Source of the DNA: Sedimentisphaerales bacterium
GTDB lineage: Bacteria > Planctomycetota > Phycisphaerae > Sedimentisphaerales > SG8-4
Direction: 5' to 3'
Assembly: GCA_016932895.1 (NCBI GenBank)
Contig: JAFGCA010000512.1
Location: forward strand, 1 to 6,320
Length of the DNA stretch: 6,320 nt
The notes under the pieces were generated by a model, which saw only the letters and a list, made by a program, of their open reading frames with translations, did no database searches and was not told the DNA's origin. Below are positions 6,216 to 6,320 of the stretch, piece by piece; positions within the stretch are counted from its first letter, which is position 1, and every line of letters begins with the position of its first letter. The translations under genes and the position numbers were made by a program.

Positions 6216-6230
6216 TCCGGCCGCGCCGGA
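6216..6230 (-). terminator. Short GC stem-loop without T-run near the right edge
   Basis: TCCGGC (6216-6221) and GCCGGA (6225-6230) pair perfectly around a 3-nt loop. Read on the minus strand it would stand about 46 nt downstream of a possible stop codon at 6277-6279, a usual place for a terminator, but no T-tract follows. It may be chance in GC-rich DNA. Confidence 0.2.
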
Positions 6231-6276
6231 CGCCAGGGACGGGCTAACCGCGATGTGCGCGGGAACCGGGCGGGGG

Positions 6277-6320
6277 CTATCCGGGGCGCTTGTCGACGAC
6301 ACGCTGGGCGCGTTCGACGC
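6277..6320 (-). CDS. Possible C-terminal end of an unidentified protein (partial)
   Basis: A minus-strand frame entering from the right edge reads VERAQRVVDKRPG and stops at TAG (6277-6279). Codon third positions are mostly G or C (10 of 13) and the composition suits the amphipathic helical tail of a soluble protein, but 13 codons are too few to assign a family. If real, about 170 bp of non-coding DNA would separate it from the LRR gene promoter on the same strand. Competing readings here are a minus-strand frame open to a stop at 6128 and a plus-strand start at 6205 or 6253; none has a convincing ribosome site or recognisable motif. Confidence 0.25.
   Translation of the reverse strand, partial: VERAQRVVDKRPG

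Noticed and set aside
6066..6302. Minus-strand 78-codon frame near the right edge
   Set aside because: It runs through the near-consensus promoter of the LRR gene, starts at a GTG without a ribosome site, and its translation shows no domain-like pattern.
6205..6320. Plus-strand frame from ATG 6205 or 6253 to the right edge, ending GALVDDTLGAFD
   Set aside because: Third positions are GC-rich, but neither start has a convincing ribosome site and the end is the in-register antisense of the equally plausible minus-strand tail; it cannot be decided from this window.

Overview
The window (about 60% GC) reads as a chromosomal segment from a member of the Planctomycetota, most likely a Phycisphaerae-type lineage. 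The main reason is the large secreted protein on the right. Its beta-helix section opens with a DDD-x(n)-DGTPEHPFDSIQEAID block and closes with a GDYHLQSQGGRWD / SPCIDAGDP / GAYGGTA block, a combination I associate with exported proteins of that group. This assignment rests on recalled family character, not on a search.

Layout from left to right. A minus-strand cluster occupies 1-1154. It is transcribed leftwards in the order: ABM-fold putative quinol-type monooxygenase (852-1154), PPC/DUF296-domain protein (387-824), then, after a 147-nt gap, the N-terminal part of an exported methyltransferase-like protein cut by the window edge (1-239). A 379-bp divergent intergenic region (1155-1533) follows. 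It carries a leftward promoter candidate, a 140-bp MITE-like imperfect inverted repeat and a rightward promoter candidate. The plus-strand gene 1534-2724 is a complete class I (subgroup Ib) PLP-dependent aminotransferase, aspartate aminotransferase type. An 80-bp convergent gap with a GC-rich hairpin separates it from a 1065-residue minus-strand gene (2805-6002). That gene encodes a Sec-exported, modular leucine-rich-repeat protein ordered LRR - FN3 - InlB-type B repeat - beta-helix - LRR - InlB-type B repeat. It has its own near-consensus promoter at 6081-6109. The last 210 bases hold no gene I can assign firmly; a minus-strand reading frame entering from the right and stopping at 6277 is possible.

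How the parts relate: the two small genes at 387-1154 are tightly spaced (27 bp) and look co-transcribed; the methyltransferase may be a third member or may be separately controlled. The aminotransferase is a stand-alone housekeeping gene of amino-acid metabolism. The LRR protein is a stand-alone surface or periplasmic binding protein. I see no defence system, CRISPR array, RNA gene or integrase. The points most worth a second look are the duplicated LRR/B-repeat architecture around a beta-helix, the nested inverted repeat between the divergent promoters, and the export signal in front of a SAM-binding-type motif.
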